Source: an uncultured Ruaniaceae bacterium (lineage in GTDB: Bacteria; Actinomycetota; Actinomycetes; Actinomycetales; Beutenbergiaceae). Taken from it: a DNA stretch of 5,486 nucleotides. The position numbers were made by a program, and so were the translations under genes. The notes under the pieces were generated by a model. The model had not been told where the DNA came from and ran no database searches. It worked only from the letters and a program-made list of their open reading frames with translations. The first letter of the stretch is position 1. Each line of letters begins with the position of its first letter. The DNA is taken from positions 1 to 5,486 of the forward strand of contig CALKWS010000175.1 of the NCBI GenBank assembly GCA_938004115.1. The letters are read 5' to 3'. Positions 1 to 5,486 of this stretch are shown piece by piece.

Positions 1-1120
1 CGTCCGCCCATCCCAGCGGCGGCGCAGCGGCCCGGTTGTGCGCGGTGATCGAGTCCAACAGGTTCCGGTCCTCGGCCAACTCCACCAGCGCGGCGGCCAA
101 CCCGGCATCGTCGGGGGCCAACAACCCCTCGGTGCGGTGGGTGATGAACTCGCTGATCCCGCTGCCGTCCATCCCTGCCACGGCCAGCCCGGCCGCGCGG
201 GCCTCCAGCGCGGCCAATCCGAAGGCCTCCAGCCGAACCGGTGAGACGAACACGTCCTGCGCACGGTACAGCGTCGGCAGCAGGTCCCGCGGCACCCGGC
301 CGAGCAGCGTGACGACGTCGTGCAGGTCCGCGCGCGCGATCTGCGCCCGGACCGCGGCGGCGTCGCCACCGTCGCCTGCGATCGTCAGGTGGATCCGGGG
401 CCGCCCGGAGGCACTCAGGCCGAGGCGCTCGTGAGCCCGGCGGATGATCCGCACCAGCGGGACGGCCCGCTTTCGGCGCGCGAGCCGCTGTGTCGCCACC
501 ACCCGCAGCACATCCGGCTGGGGATTCGGCTCGGGCGGGGCAGTTGCCACCGCCCGCCAGGGCCGTAGATCCAGCCCGTTGGGGACCACGGCCACGTCCT
601 GGCGACCCAGCATCTCCGCGACCTGGCGCGCCACCAACCCGCTGACCGCGCTGGGGGCGAAAGGGGTCCGGCCCCACCCCCGCGCGTGTCCGGCCCAGGC
701 CAAGGGGTGCCGCATCCGGTCCAGCACGCAGTGCCAGGTGATTGCCATCGGTACGTTGAGCTTCCGGGCCGCAGCGGCGCCGTCATAGGCGAACGGGGAG
801 ATCACCCCGGCGTGGACGTGCACCACGTCCGGGCGCAGCAGCCGCAGTGCTCGGGTGATCACGGCCTGCCCGCGCGGGTGCACCGGTACCCCGAACGTCC
901 AGGGGCTCGCCAACCGGTGCACGCGGATCGGTCCGGCCTCGGTGCCGGAAGTGCGATACCGCGACCGGCCCGGTTCCACCTCGTCCGATCCCGCGGCGGT
1001 GGCGGTCAGGACGTGGACGGCGTTCCCCGCGCGCGCCTGATGGTGCGCCATCTCCTGGACCTGGCTCTCGATGCCGCCCACCCGGGGGGCGAAGCAGTCG
1101 GAGACGTGGACGATGCGCAC
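1..1120 (-). CDS. Glycosyltransferase family 4 (GT-B fold), C-terminus cut by window edge
   Basis: A retaining GT4-type glycosyltransferase, which moves a sugar from a nucleotide-sugar donor to a lipid, glycan or small-molecule acceptor at the cytoplasmic face; neither donor nor acceptor can be read. The 373 visible codons begin V-R-I-V-H-V-S-D-C-F, with the N-terminal glycine loop (G15-G16-I-E) typical of the family. The N-terminal acceptor domain covers roughly residues 1-180. The donor domain starts near 205, with the phosphate-binding basic pair R212 and K217, and the E-x7-E signature at E298 and E306 (L-E-A-F-G-L-A-A-L-E). The last visible residues (P-L-G-W-A-D) match the final helix region, so perhaps 10-30 residues are missing. 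I chose the GTG at 1120 because it puts the family's usual first strand at the N-terminus; an in-frame GTG at 1147 would add nine residues. It lies 46 bases after the MmcQ/YjbR gene and may share its transcript. A sugar-specific name would be a guess. Confidence 0.9.
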   Translation of the reverse strand, partial: MRIVHVSDCFAPRVGGIESQVQEMAHHQARAGNAVHVLTATAAGSDEVEPGRSRYRTSGTEAGPIRVHRLASPWTFGVPVHPRGQAVITRALRLLRPDVVHVHAGVISPFAYDGAAAARKLNVPMAITWHCVLDRMRHPLAWAGHARGWGRTPFAPSAVSGLVARQVAEMLGRQDVAVVPNGLDLRPWRAVATAPPEPNPQPDVLRVVATQRLARRKRAVPLVRIIRRAHERLGLSASGRPRIHLTIAGDGGDAAAVRAQIARADLHDVVTLLGRVPRDLLPTLYRAQDVFVSPVRLEAFGLAALEARAAGLAVAGMDGSGISEFITHRTEGLLAPDDAGLAAALVELAEDRNLLDSITAHNRAAAPPLGWAD

Positions 1121-1166
1121 TCCGTCACTGTAGCCACGCGGCGCCACCGGGGTCCGTGAGGGGGTC

Positions 1167-1562
1167 TCAAGGCATCGGCGGGCCGTGGGTGTCCAGGTAC
1201 TGCGCAGCCAGTCGTTGAGGGGCCCGGGTGACCCAGGCGTCCACCACCAGTTCAGTCAGTTCGGTCGGGTCCATCCGGTCCAGACGTGCCAGCACCAGCC
1301 GGTAGCCATCGAAGTGCGGGGTGGTGAAGTAGATCTCCGGCGCGTCGGCCAGGAGGGCTTCTTTGACGCCCAGGTCGCCGACCCATGCCGCCAGGATCGA
1401 CCCCTGGGGGGCGAGGGGCCCGAGAGCCTCGTGGTCTGCGCGGCGCAATGGACGCTCGAACACGAACGACTTGTTCCGCACCCGCCAGTCGTTCCTGCCT
1501 TCGCGCTCCTCGACTTCGGGTAGCGCGGTGGCGATCTCGCGGACCTCGACCCACGTGGCCAT
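1167..1562 (-). CDS. MmcQ/YjbR (DUF419) family protein
   Basis: This 131-residue protein belongs to the MmcQ/YjbR family, small cytoplasmic proteins with a CyaY-like fold that are often labelled DNA-binding, although the cellular role is not established. What shows this: the early A-L-P-E-V-E-E segment (residues 13-19), the R-V-R-N-K-S-F strand (27-33), and the family's best signature, F-T-T-P-H-F-D-G-Y (79-87), followed by a leucine-rich L-D-R-M-D...E-L-T-E-L-V-V-D-A-W helix and a closing A-P-Q-R-L-A. The length is normal for the family, so it looks intact. The ATG at 1562 has AGGA six bases upstream, which supports this start; that site lies in the loop of a small hairpin, listed separately. 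It follows the coiled-coil gene by 32 bases and precedes the glycosyltransferase by 46, so the three could be one transcript. The neighbours do not suggest a specific job. Confidence 0.92.
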   Translation of the reverse strand: MATWVEVREIATALPEVEEREGRNDWRVRNKSFVFERPLRRADHEALGPLAPQGSILAAWVGDLGVKEALLADAPEIYFTTPHFDGYRLVLARLDRMDPTELTELVVDAWVTRAPQRLAAQYLDTHGPPMP

Positions 1563-1581
1563 GGCTCATCCTAGCGAGCCA
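1562..1581 (-). promoter_or_regulatory. Small hairpin holding the ribosome binding site of the MmcQ/YjbR gene
   Basis: Read on the minus strand, TGGCTC and GAGCCA form a 6-bp perfect stem around an 8-base loop, and the loop contains the AGGA ribosome binding site. The right-hand arm ends on the A of the start codon. The arms and loop are directly visible; any effect on translation is inference. There is no T-run after it, so it is not a convincing terminator for the coiled-coil gene upstream. The loop also contains TAGGAT, which resembles an actinobacterial -10 box, but no matching -35 is visible. Confidence 0.35.
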
Positions 1582-1594
1582 CACGCGCGCACGC

Positions 1595-1924
1595 TTAGGA
1601 CGAGGCGTCCGCTTCTTCGGTGCTCTGAAGGTGTGGGCGCAGGCCGGCCGCCAGGGCGTACACGCGGCCGTCCAGGGTCTCGATGCGGCCCTCCATGCGG
1701 GCAAGGTCGCCCTTCAACTCAGTGCGAGTGTCGCGCAGTTCGTGCCGCAACGCACCGATGTCGCCCTTTAACTCATCACGCAACGCGCCGATATCGCCCT
1801 TCAGTTCCGACCGTAACTGCCCGAGTTCGGAGCGAAGGCTCGCATTCTGCCGCCCGGTGACAGCGAAGATCGCGATCAGCACCGTGATCAGGCTGCCGAT
1901 CGACACCCAGGTCTCGAGACTCAA
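1595..1924 (-). CDS. Small single-pass membrane protein with a mixed hendecad/heptad coiled coil
   Basis: I do not recognise a named family. From the chosen start the protein has 109 residues: a short N-terminus, one hydrophobic segment (about residues 6-24, W-V-S-I-G to A-V-T-G) and a charged coiled-coil tail (about 33-95) that ends in a polar, acidic C-terminus. Basic residues just after the membrane segment suggest a cytoplasmic tail. E-L pairs recur at residues 33, 40, 51, 62 and 69, i.e. steps of 7, 11, 11 and 7, and E-L-K-G-D appears three times. The start is uncertain. TTG at 1924 has GGAAGG nine bases upstream and is my choice; TTG at 1954 (ten more residues) has the weaker GGAG, also nine bases upstream; GTG at 1933 lies against the GGAAGG with no gap. 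One leucine uses TTA, which is rare at this GC content. A role as an oligomerising membrane anchor is plausible but unproven. Confidence 0.7.
   Translation of the reverse strand: MSLETWVSIGSLITVLIAIFAVTGRQNASLRSELGQLRSELKGDIGALRDELKGDIGALRHELRDTRTELKGDLARMEGRIETLDGRVYALAAGLRPHLQSTEEADASS
1742..1807 (-). repeat. Two tandem 33-bp units coding an 11-residue coiled-coil repeat
   Basis: Units 1807-1775 and 1774-1742 (minus strand) encode E-L-K-G-D-I-G-A-L-R-D and E-L-K-G-D-I-G-A-L-R-H. They agree at 25 of 33 bases by eye. Six of the eight differences are silent and the other two fall in the last codon (D versus H). The repeat is therefore old enough to have diverged at silent sites while the protein unit was kept. 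The 11-residue period is a hendecad, a known coiled-coil register. A third, more diverged copy (E-L-K-G-D-L-A-R-M-E-G) follows after a 7-residue unit. Confidence 0.75.
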
Positions 1925-2009
1925 CGTCGGCACCCTTCCAGTGTGAACCGCCAACCACCGGAACTCCAGCAGAGGTGGACTCCGTGCCGCAACGACACAA
2001 CCAGGAGGC

Positions 2010-2018
2010 TGTGGACAA
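2010..2018 (-). promoter_or_regulatory. DnaA-box-like sequence, exact TTGTCCACA
   Basis: Read on the minus strand this is TTGTCCACA, the form of the DnaA box preferred in high-GC actinobacteria. It lies in the gene-free gap just after the guaA stop codon and is paired with a near match 30 bases away. The match is visible; binding by DnaA is inference. A single 9-mer has roughly a few percent chance of appearing in a window this size, so coincidence is possible. Confidence 0.4.
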
Positions 2019-2039
2019 CCGCAGATCGGCCAGGGTCGG

Positions 2040-2048
2040 TGTGGACAG
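2040..2048 (-). promoter_or_regulatory. Second DnaA-box-like sequence, one mismatch (CTGTCCACA)
   Basis: Read on the minus strand this is CTGTCCACA, one base from the actinobacterial DnaA box. It has the same orientation as the exact box and lies 30 bases from it, close to three helical turns, so both would sit on the same face of the DNA. It starts 13 bases beyond the guaA stop codon. Its value depends entirely on the pair; alone it would not be worth calling. Confidence 0.3.
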
Positions 2049-2060
2049 CCGTCCGCTCGT

Positions 2061-3665
2061 TCACTCCCACTCGATCGTGCCCGGGGGCTTACTGGTCACG
2101 TCCAGCACCACCCGGTTGATCTCCTGCACCTCCCCGGTGATGCGGCCGGAGATCCTGCTGAGCACGTCGTAGGGCAGGCGGGACCAGTCCGCGGTCATCG
2201 CGTCCTCGCTGGTGACCGGGCGCAGCACGATCGGGTGGCCGTAGGTCCGGCCATCACCCTGCACCCCGACCGACCGCACATCCGCCAGGAGCACCACCGG
2301 GCACTGCCAGATGTCCCGGTCCAGACCCGCACGCGTCAGTTCCTCTCGTACGATCAGATCGGCCCGCCGCAGGATGTCCAACCGCTGCGCGGTGACCTCT
2401 CCCACGATCCGGATACCCAGCCCCGGCCCGGGGAAGGGCTGGCGCCAGACGATCGCCTCGGGGACACCCAACTCCTGCCCCACGGCCCGTACCTCGTCCT
2501 TGAACAGGGTGCGCAGCGGTTCCACCAACTCGAACTGCAGATCGTCGGGCAGCCCGCCGACGTTGTGGTGGGACTTGATGTTCGCCGCCCCGTCGCCGCC
2601 GGACTCGACCACGTCGGGGTAGAGGGTGCCCTGCACCAGGAAACGTACAGGGGCACTCTCCCCGGCGTCCTCGACCACCTCGCGCGCGGCCTGCTCGAAC
2701 ACCCGGATGAACTCCCGGCCGATGATCTTGCGTTTCTCCTCCGGGTCCGCCACGCCTGCCAGGGCGTCGAGGAACCGTTGCTGGGCGTTGACGACCTTCA
2801 GGTGCACGCCCGTGGCGGCGACGAAGTCCTGCTGGACCTGCTCGGCCTCGCCGGCGCGCAGCAGCCCGTGGTCGACGAACACGCAGGTGAGTTGGTCCCC
2901 CACTGCCTGGTGCACCAGGGCCGCGGCCACGGAGGAGTCCACCCCGCCCGACAACCCGCAGATCACTCGGTCGGTGCCGACCTGGTCGCGGATGGCCGCC
3001 ACCGCCTCGGCCACGACGTTGGCCGCGGTCCAGTCACCACTCAGGCCGGCGGCGCGGTACAGGAAGTTCTCCAGCGTCTGCTGTCCGAGTTCGCTGTGGT
3101 GGACCTCCGGGTGCCACTGCACCCCGTACAGGTGACGGCGGGGGTCCTCGAACGCGGCGACCGGCGATCCGGGAGACGTGGCCAGCACCGTGAACCCCTC
3201 CGGGGCCTCCTGGACCGCATCACCGTGGGACATCCAGGTCACCTGCTCGGGGGTGGAGCCGTGCAGCAGCGTGCCGGTCTCCTGCACCTGGACCACCGTG
3301 GAGCCGTACTCGCGAGTGCCGGTTCGGGCGGTGGTGCCGCCGAGCGCGGCGGCCATGGCCTGGAAGCCGTAGCAGATTCCCAGCACCGGGACGCCGGCGT
3401 CGAACAGCGCCGGGTCCACCGACGGAGCATCGTCGGCGTACACCGAGGCCGGGCCCCCGGACAGGATGATCGCGGCCGGGTCCTTCGCCAGCATCTGCTC
3501 CACAGTGGTGGTGCGCGGAATGATCTCGGAGTAGACCGCCGCCTCGCGGACGCGGCGGGCGATCAACTGGGCGTACTGGGCCCCGTAGTCAACGACGAGT
3601 ACCGGTCTGGAGGTCTGCGGCGCGATGGTCACGACCCCAGGATAGGGCGCCAGGGCCGGCCGCAT
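2061..3665 (-). CDS. guaA: GMP synthase, glutamine-hydrolysing
   Basis: GuaA makes GMP from XMP, ATP and glutamine, the last step of guanine nucleotide synthesis, in the cytoplasm. The N-terminal class I glutamine amidotransferase domain (about residues 21-205) has the nucleophile C98 in G-I-C-Y-G-F-Q and the partners H185 and E187 in W-H-P-E-V. The ATP-pyrophosphatase domain follows, with the P-loop S-G-G-V-D-S-S at 239-245. The C-terminal dimerisation and XMP-binding domain includes F-P-G-P-G-L-G at 411-417 and closes with the canonical T-I-E-W-E. All catalytic residues are present and the length of 534 is normal. The ATG at 3665 directly abuts the upstream stop codon; a GTG at 3632 (523 residues) gives an N-terminus closer to that of many relatives and cannot be excluded. 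Neither start has a strong ribosome binding site, which fits translational coupling to the DUF3626 gene. guaB is not in the window. Confidence 0.98.
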   Translation of the reverse strand: MRPALAPYPGVVTIAPQTSRPVLVVDYGAQYAQLIARRVREAAVYSEIIPRTTTVEQMLAKDPAAIILSGGPASVYADDAPSVDPALFDAGVPVLGICYGFQAMAAALGGTTARTGTREYGSTVVQVQETGTLLHGSTPEQVTWMSHGDAVQEAPEGFTVLATSPGSPVAAFEDPRRHLYGVQWHPEVHHSELGQQTLENFLYRAAGLSGDWTAANVVAEAVAAIRDQVGTDRVICGLSGGVDSSVAAALVHQAVGDQLTCVFVDHGLLRAGEAEQVQQDFVAATGVHLKVVNAQQRFLDALAGVADPEEKRKIIGREFIRVFEQAAREVVEDAGESAPVRFLVQGTLYPDVVESGGDGAANIKSHHNVGGLPDDLQFELVEPLRTLFKDEVRAVGQELGVPEAIVWRQPFPGPGLGIRIVGEVTAQRLDILRRADLIVREELTRAGLDRDIWQCPVVLLADVRSVGVQGDGRTYGHPIVLRPVTSEDAMTADWSRLPYDVLSRISGRITGEVQEINRVVLDVTSKPPGTIEWE

Positions 3666-4565
3666 TCACCGTCCGAACCGCGCCACCAGGTGCCAGACCC
3701 GCTTCAGATCCTGCTCGTGCGCGCGCCCGGTGGCCGCGGCACGTCCGATCACCGCCGCATCCAACCGTCCGCCCTCGGCGATCTGTTCACCGACGGCGAC
3801 GACCCCAGCACCACGGAAGTCCGGATGTCGCCGCAGCTCGGCGACGGTCAGGACGCGACCCTCGTGCCACTCCACCGGCACACCGAGGGCGTGCGCCTGA
3901 TCCTGCACCAGGGTCCCGGCGTAACAGGGATCCAGGACGAGTGCCTCGACGTCGGTTGCCAGGTGGATCGGCCCGTGCACGTGGGCCTCGATGTAGTCGT
4001 CCAATGCACCACCCAGGGCCGCCTCCTGCGCCTCGGTGCGTGGCGTTGCGGCGAACTCCTCGGCCAGGGGAATCAGGTCACAGGACTGGGCGGTAGCGAA
4101 GTCCTGCGGGTTCAGCACCGAATCCGGGAAGCAGAACGTGGTGCGCGCCAGAGTGTGCCGGGCCAGACGCAGGTGGGCCGACCCGAACCGGGGGGCCGCC
4201 CCGATGGAGCGCCGGCGGTGGTTCAACGCGCCGTACTTGGGTCGCTGGGCCGGTGGTGCGTCGTCATAGGCGCCATCGAAGATCCGCTGCTCCCAGCGCC
4301 ACCGGTCGCCGCCGGGGTGGGCGCTCAGCCCACCGGCGGAGGTGCCGGTCTCGAACTGGCTGCGGTAGGTACCGTGCTCGGCCATCTGCGCCAGCACCGT
4401 CCGCCCATTCGTGAGCCGGTCGGGGTGGAAGTTCAGCGTCACCCGCAGGTCCCCTTCCAGCGCCGGACCGCGGGCTCGCCTGCGCACCGCCGCCACCGCA
4501 CGGCAGGCCCAATCGGTCATCTCGCCCGCCGTGCCGGCGGCAGCGCCCGGGGTGACATCGCTCAT
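3666..4565 (-). CDS. DUF3626 domain-containing protein
   Basis: The protein belongs to DUF3626, a family of unknown function found in actinobacteria and elsewhere; I recognise it by its conserved motifs. From the ATG at 4565 it has 299 residues, with F-H-P-D-R (46-50), Q-F-E-T-G-T-S (70-76), G-G-D-R-W-R-W-E (85-92), R-P-K-Y-G-A-L-N (108-115), P-R-F-G-S (125-129), T-T-F-C-F-P-D-S (142-149), E-A-H-V-H-G (193-198) and L-D-P-C-Y (211-215). The many invariant H, D, E, R and Y residues suggest an enzyme, but no reaction can be named. No signal peptide or membrane segment is visible, so it is probably cytoplasmic. A GTG at 4574 would add three residues, but it overlaps a possible -10 box. The start lacks a clear ribosome binding site, so the message may be leaderless. 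Its TGA abuts the guaA ATG, making this the first gene of a probable two-gene unit. Confidence 0.9.
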   Translation of the reverse strand: MSDVTPGAAAGTAGEMTDWACRAVAAVRRRARGPALEGDLRVTLNFHPDRLTNGRTVLAQMAEHGTYRSQFETGTSAGGLSAHPGGDRWRWEQRIFDGAYDDAPPAQRPKYGALNHRRRSIGAAPRFGSAHLRLARHTLARTTFCFPDSVLNPQDFATAQSCDLIPLAEEFAATPRTEAQEAALGGALDDYIEAHVHGPIHLATDVEALVLDPCYAGTLVQDQAHALGVPVEWHEGRVLTVAELRRHPDFRGAGVVAVGEQIAEGGRLDAAVIGRAAATGRAHEQDLKRVWHLVARFGR

Positions 4566-4572
4566 CACCAGC

Positions 4573-4602
4573 ACTATGCCGCCGCCACCCCACTGGCCAC
4601 AA
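4573..4602 (-). promoter_or_regulatory. Possible promoter of the DUF3626-guaA unit, perhaps leaderless
   Basis: On the minus strand, TTGTGG (4602-4597) and CATAGT (4578-4573) are separated by 18 bases. Transcription starting seven or eight bases past CATAGT would begin at or next to the ATG at 4565, giving a leaderless message. That fits the missing ribosome binding site. The -10 match is imperfect because its first base is C, so this remains a weak candidate. Confidence 0.3.
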
Positions 4603-4712
4603 CAGCACCCGCACGCGTGATCCCCGCCTCAGTACTTCTCCCGGTGGTGGGGTCGGTGACACACTGAGCGTGCGTCGTCGGGCTTGACGCCCCGCGCGGA
4701 GGAAGGATTGCC
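4575..4712. other. Divergent intergenic region between the DUF3626 gene and ugd
   Basis: This roughly 140-base gap must hold promoters for both directions. Visible are the weak minus-strand promoter candidate listed above and an inverted pair CTCAGT (4628-4633) and ACTGAG (4663-4668) spaced by 29 bases. A TTGACG at 4684-4689 has no matching -10 before the ugd start. I see no small gene or structured RNA here. Confidence 0.5.
4698..4706 (+). promoter_or_regulatory. Strong ribosome binding site of ugd
   Basis: GGAGGAAGG lies six bases before the ATG at 4713. It is the best Shine-Dalgarno match noted in the window and fixes the ugd start. Confidence 0.85.
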
Positions 4713-5486
4713 ATGAGGATTGCTGTGGTGGGTACGGGGTACGTCGGGCTGTCGCTGGCGGTGATGCTGGCCCAGAACCACCAGGTGGTGGGGCTGGATA
4801 TCGATGGGGCGAAGGTGGCCCAGATCAACGACCGGCATTCCCCGATCGGCGATGCGTTGCTGCAGGAGTACCTGTCCACCAAGGATCTGCAACTGCGGGC
4901 CACCACCGACCCCGCTGAGGCCCTGGACGGCGCTGAGTGGGTGATCATCGCGACCCCGACGAACTATGACGAGGTGACCAACCACTTCGACACCTCCTCG
5001 GTGGAGAAGGTGCTCAGCCAGGTGAATGAGCTGGCGCCGCAGGCCGCCGTGGTGATCAAGTCGACCATCCCGGTGGGGTTCACCGCCCAGATGCGCACCG
5101 AGCACCCGGGGCTGGCGCTGATGTTCTCCCCTGAGTTCCTGCGCGAGGGCCGGGCGCTGGAGGACAACCTGCACCCCTCCCGGATCGTGGTGGGCGAGAA
5201 GTCCGAGCGCGGCCAGGCCTTCGCCGACCTGCTGCTCGAAGGCGCCGTGGATCAGGACGCGCCGGTGTTGCTGACCGGGTCCACCGAGGCCGAGGCGATC
5301 AAGCTGTTCGCGAACACCTTCCTGGCGTTGCGGGTGGCCTACTTCAACGAACTGGACACCTACGCCGCCGCCCACGGCCTGGACACCCGGCAGATCATCG
5401 ACGGCGTGGGGCTGGATCCGCGGATCGGGTCCCACTACAACAACCCCTCCTTCGGCTACGGCGGCTACTGCCTGCCCAAGGACACC
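4713..5486 (+). CDS. ugd: UDP-glucose 6-dehydrogenase, short E. coli-like type, C-terminus cut by window edge
   Basis: Ugd oxidises UDP-glucose twice with NAD+ to UDP-glucuronate, a cytoplasmic precursor for capsule, exopolysaccharide and other uronate-containing glycans. The 258 visible codons contain the N-terminal Rossmann NAD site G-T-G-Y-V-G (7-12) with the following acidic D29 in L-D-I, K116 in K-S-T-I-P-V-G-F-T, E141 and E145 in F-S-P-E-F-L-R-E-G, K197 and N201 in E-A-I-K-L-F-A-N-T, and the catalytic C253 with D257 in G-Y-C-L-P-K-D. The window ends right after this motif, so the C-terminal UDP-binding domain is missing; family members of this type have close to 390 residues. The sequence follows E. 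coli Ugd almost motif for motif, including A-Q-N-H near the N-terminus and the N-N-P-S-F-G-Y-G-G-Y-C stretch. It is transcribed away from the DUF3626 gene, and further polysaccharide genes may follow to the right. Confidence 0.96.
   Translation, partial: MRIAVVGTGYVGLSLAVMLAQNHQVVGLDIDGAKVAQINDRHSPIGDALLQEYLSTKDLQLRATTDPAEALDGAEWVIIATPTNYDEVTNHFDTSSVEKVLSQVNELAPQAAVVIKSTIPVGFTAQMRTEHPGLALMFSPEFLREGRALEDNLHPSRIVVGEKSERGQAFADLLLEGAVDQDAPVLLTGSTEAEAIKLFANTFLALRVAYFNELDTYAAAHGLDTRQIIDGVGLDPRIGSHYNNPSFGYGGYCLPKDT

Noticed and set aside
36..1159. Several plus-strand open frames opposite the glycosyltransferase
   Set aside because: They overlap a gene with intact family motifs on the minus strand and have compositions typical of shadow frames (rich in A, R, S and P).
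1955..1978. Inverted repeat CCACC...GGTGG ahead of the coiled-coil gene
   Set aside because: Five-base GC-rich arms are expected by chance at this composition and there is no further pairing inside.
2009..2050. A possible guaA terminator formed by GGCTGT and ACAGCC
   Set aside because: The stem is only 6 bp with a loop of about 30 bases and no T-run, and the arms overlap the DnaA-box-like sites, which explain part of the symmetry.
2235..4667. An 810-codon open frame on the plus strand opposite guaA and the DUF3626 gene
   Set aside because: Its translation is low-complexity in style (rich in R, G, H, V and P) with no recognisable domain, and it lies wholly opposite two well-supported genes. 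Long antisense open frames are expected in GC-rich DNA, where stop codons are rare.
4684..4689. TTGACG as the -35 box of a ugd promoter
   Set aside because: The matching -10 would fall on the ribosome binding site or start codon, and no suitable hexamer is present there.
4629..5435. A 268-codon open frame on the minus strand opposite ugd
   Set aside because: It is the complement of a clear ugd coding sequence, has no domain of its own, and reads as histidine- and glycine-rich shadow coding.

Overview
The window is high-GC, densely coded DNA of actinobacterial type. The GuaA protein closely follows the actinobacterial form, start codons include GTG and probably TTG, and one 9-mer matches the actinobacterial DnaA-box form TTGTCCACA. 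I would place it in Actinomycetota, possibly near Micrococcales, but the genus cannot be read from this sequence. No stretch longer than about 140 bases lacks a gene. There are no tRNA or rRNA genes, insertion sequences, CRISPR arrays or recognisable riboswitches.

Five genes lie on the minus strand. In transcription order (right to left) they are: a DUF3626-family protein of unknown function (4565 to 3666); guaA, GMP synthase (3665 to 2061); a small protein with one membrane segment and a coiled coil (about 1924 to 1595); an MmcQ/YjbR-family protein (1562 to 1167); and a family 4 glycosyltransferase that runs off the left edge (1120 to 1). The DUF3626 stop codon directly abuts the guaA ATG, so these two are probably co-transcribed and translationally coupled. 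About 106 to 136 bases separate guaA from the coiled-coil gene; this gap holds two DnaA-box-like sequences and no convincing terminator. The last three genes are closely spaced (32 and 46 bases) and may form a second unit.

On the plus strand, divergent from the DUF3626 gene, ugd (UDP-glucose 6-dehydrogenase) starts at 4713 behind a strong ribosome binding site and runs off the right edge just after its catalytic Cys motif. It is of the short, Escherichia coli-like type usually found with surface polysaccharide genes, so the region to the right may be a capsule or exopolysaccharide locus. The glycosyltransferase at the left end would suit envelope glycan work too, but it lies 3.6 kb away in the opposite orientation and no functional link is shown.

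This is mostly ordinary chromosomal housekeeping sequence. I do not see a new defence or mobile system. The points most worth a second look are the DUF3626-guaA coupling, the DnaA-box pair downstream of guaA, and the mixed 7/11-residue coiled-coil membrane protein.
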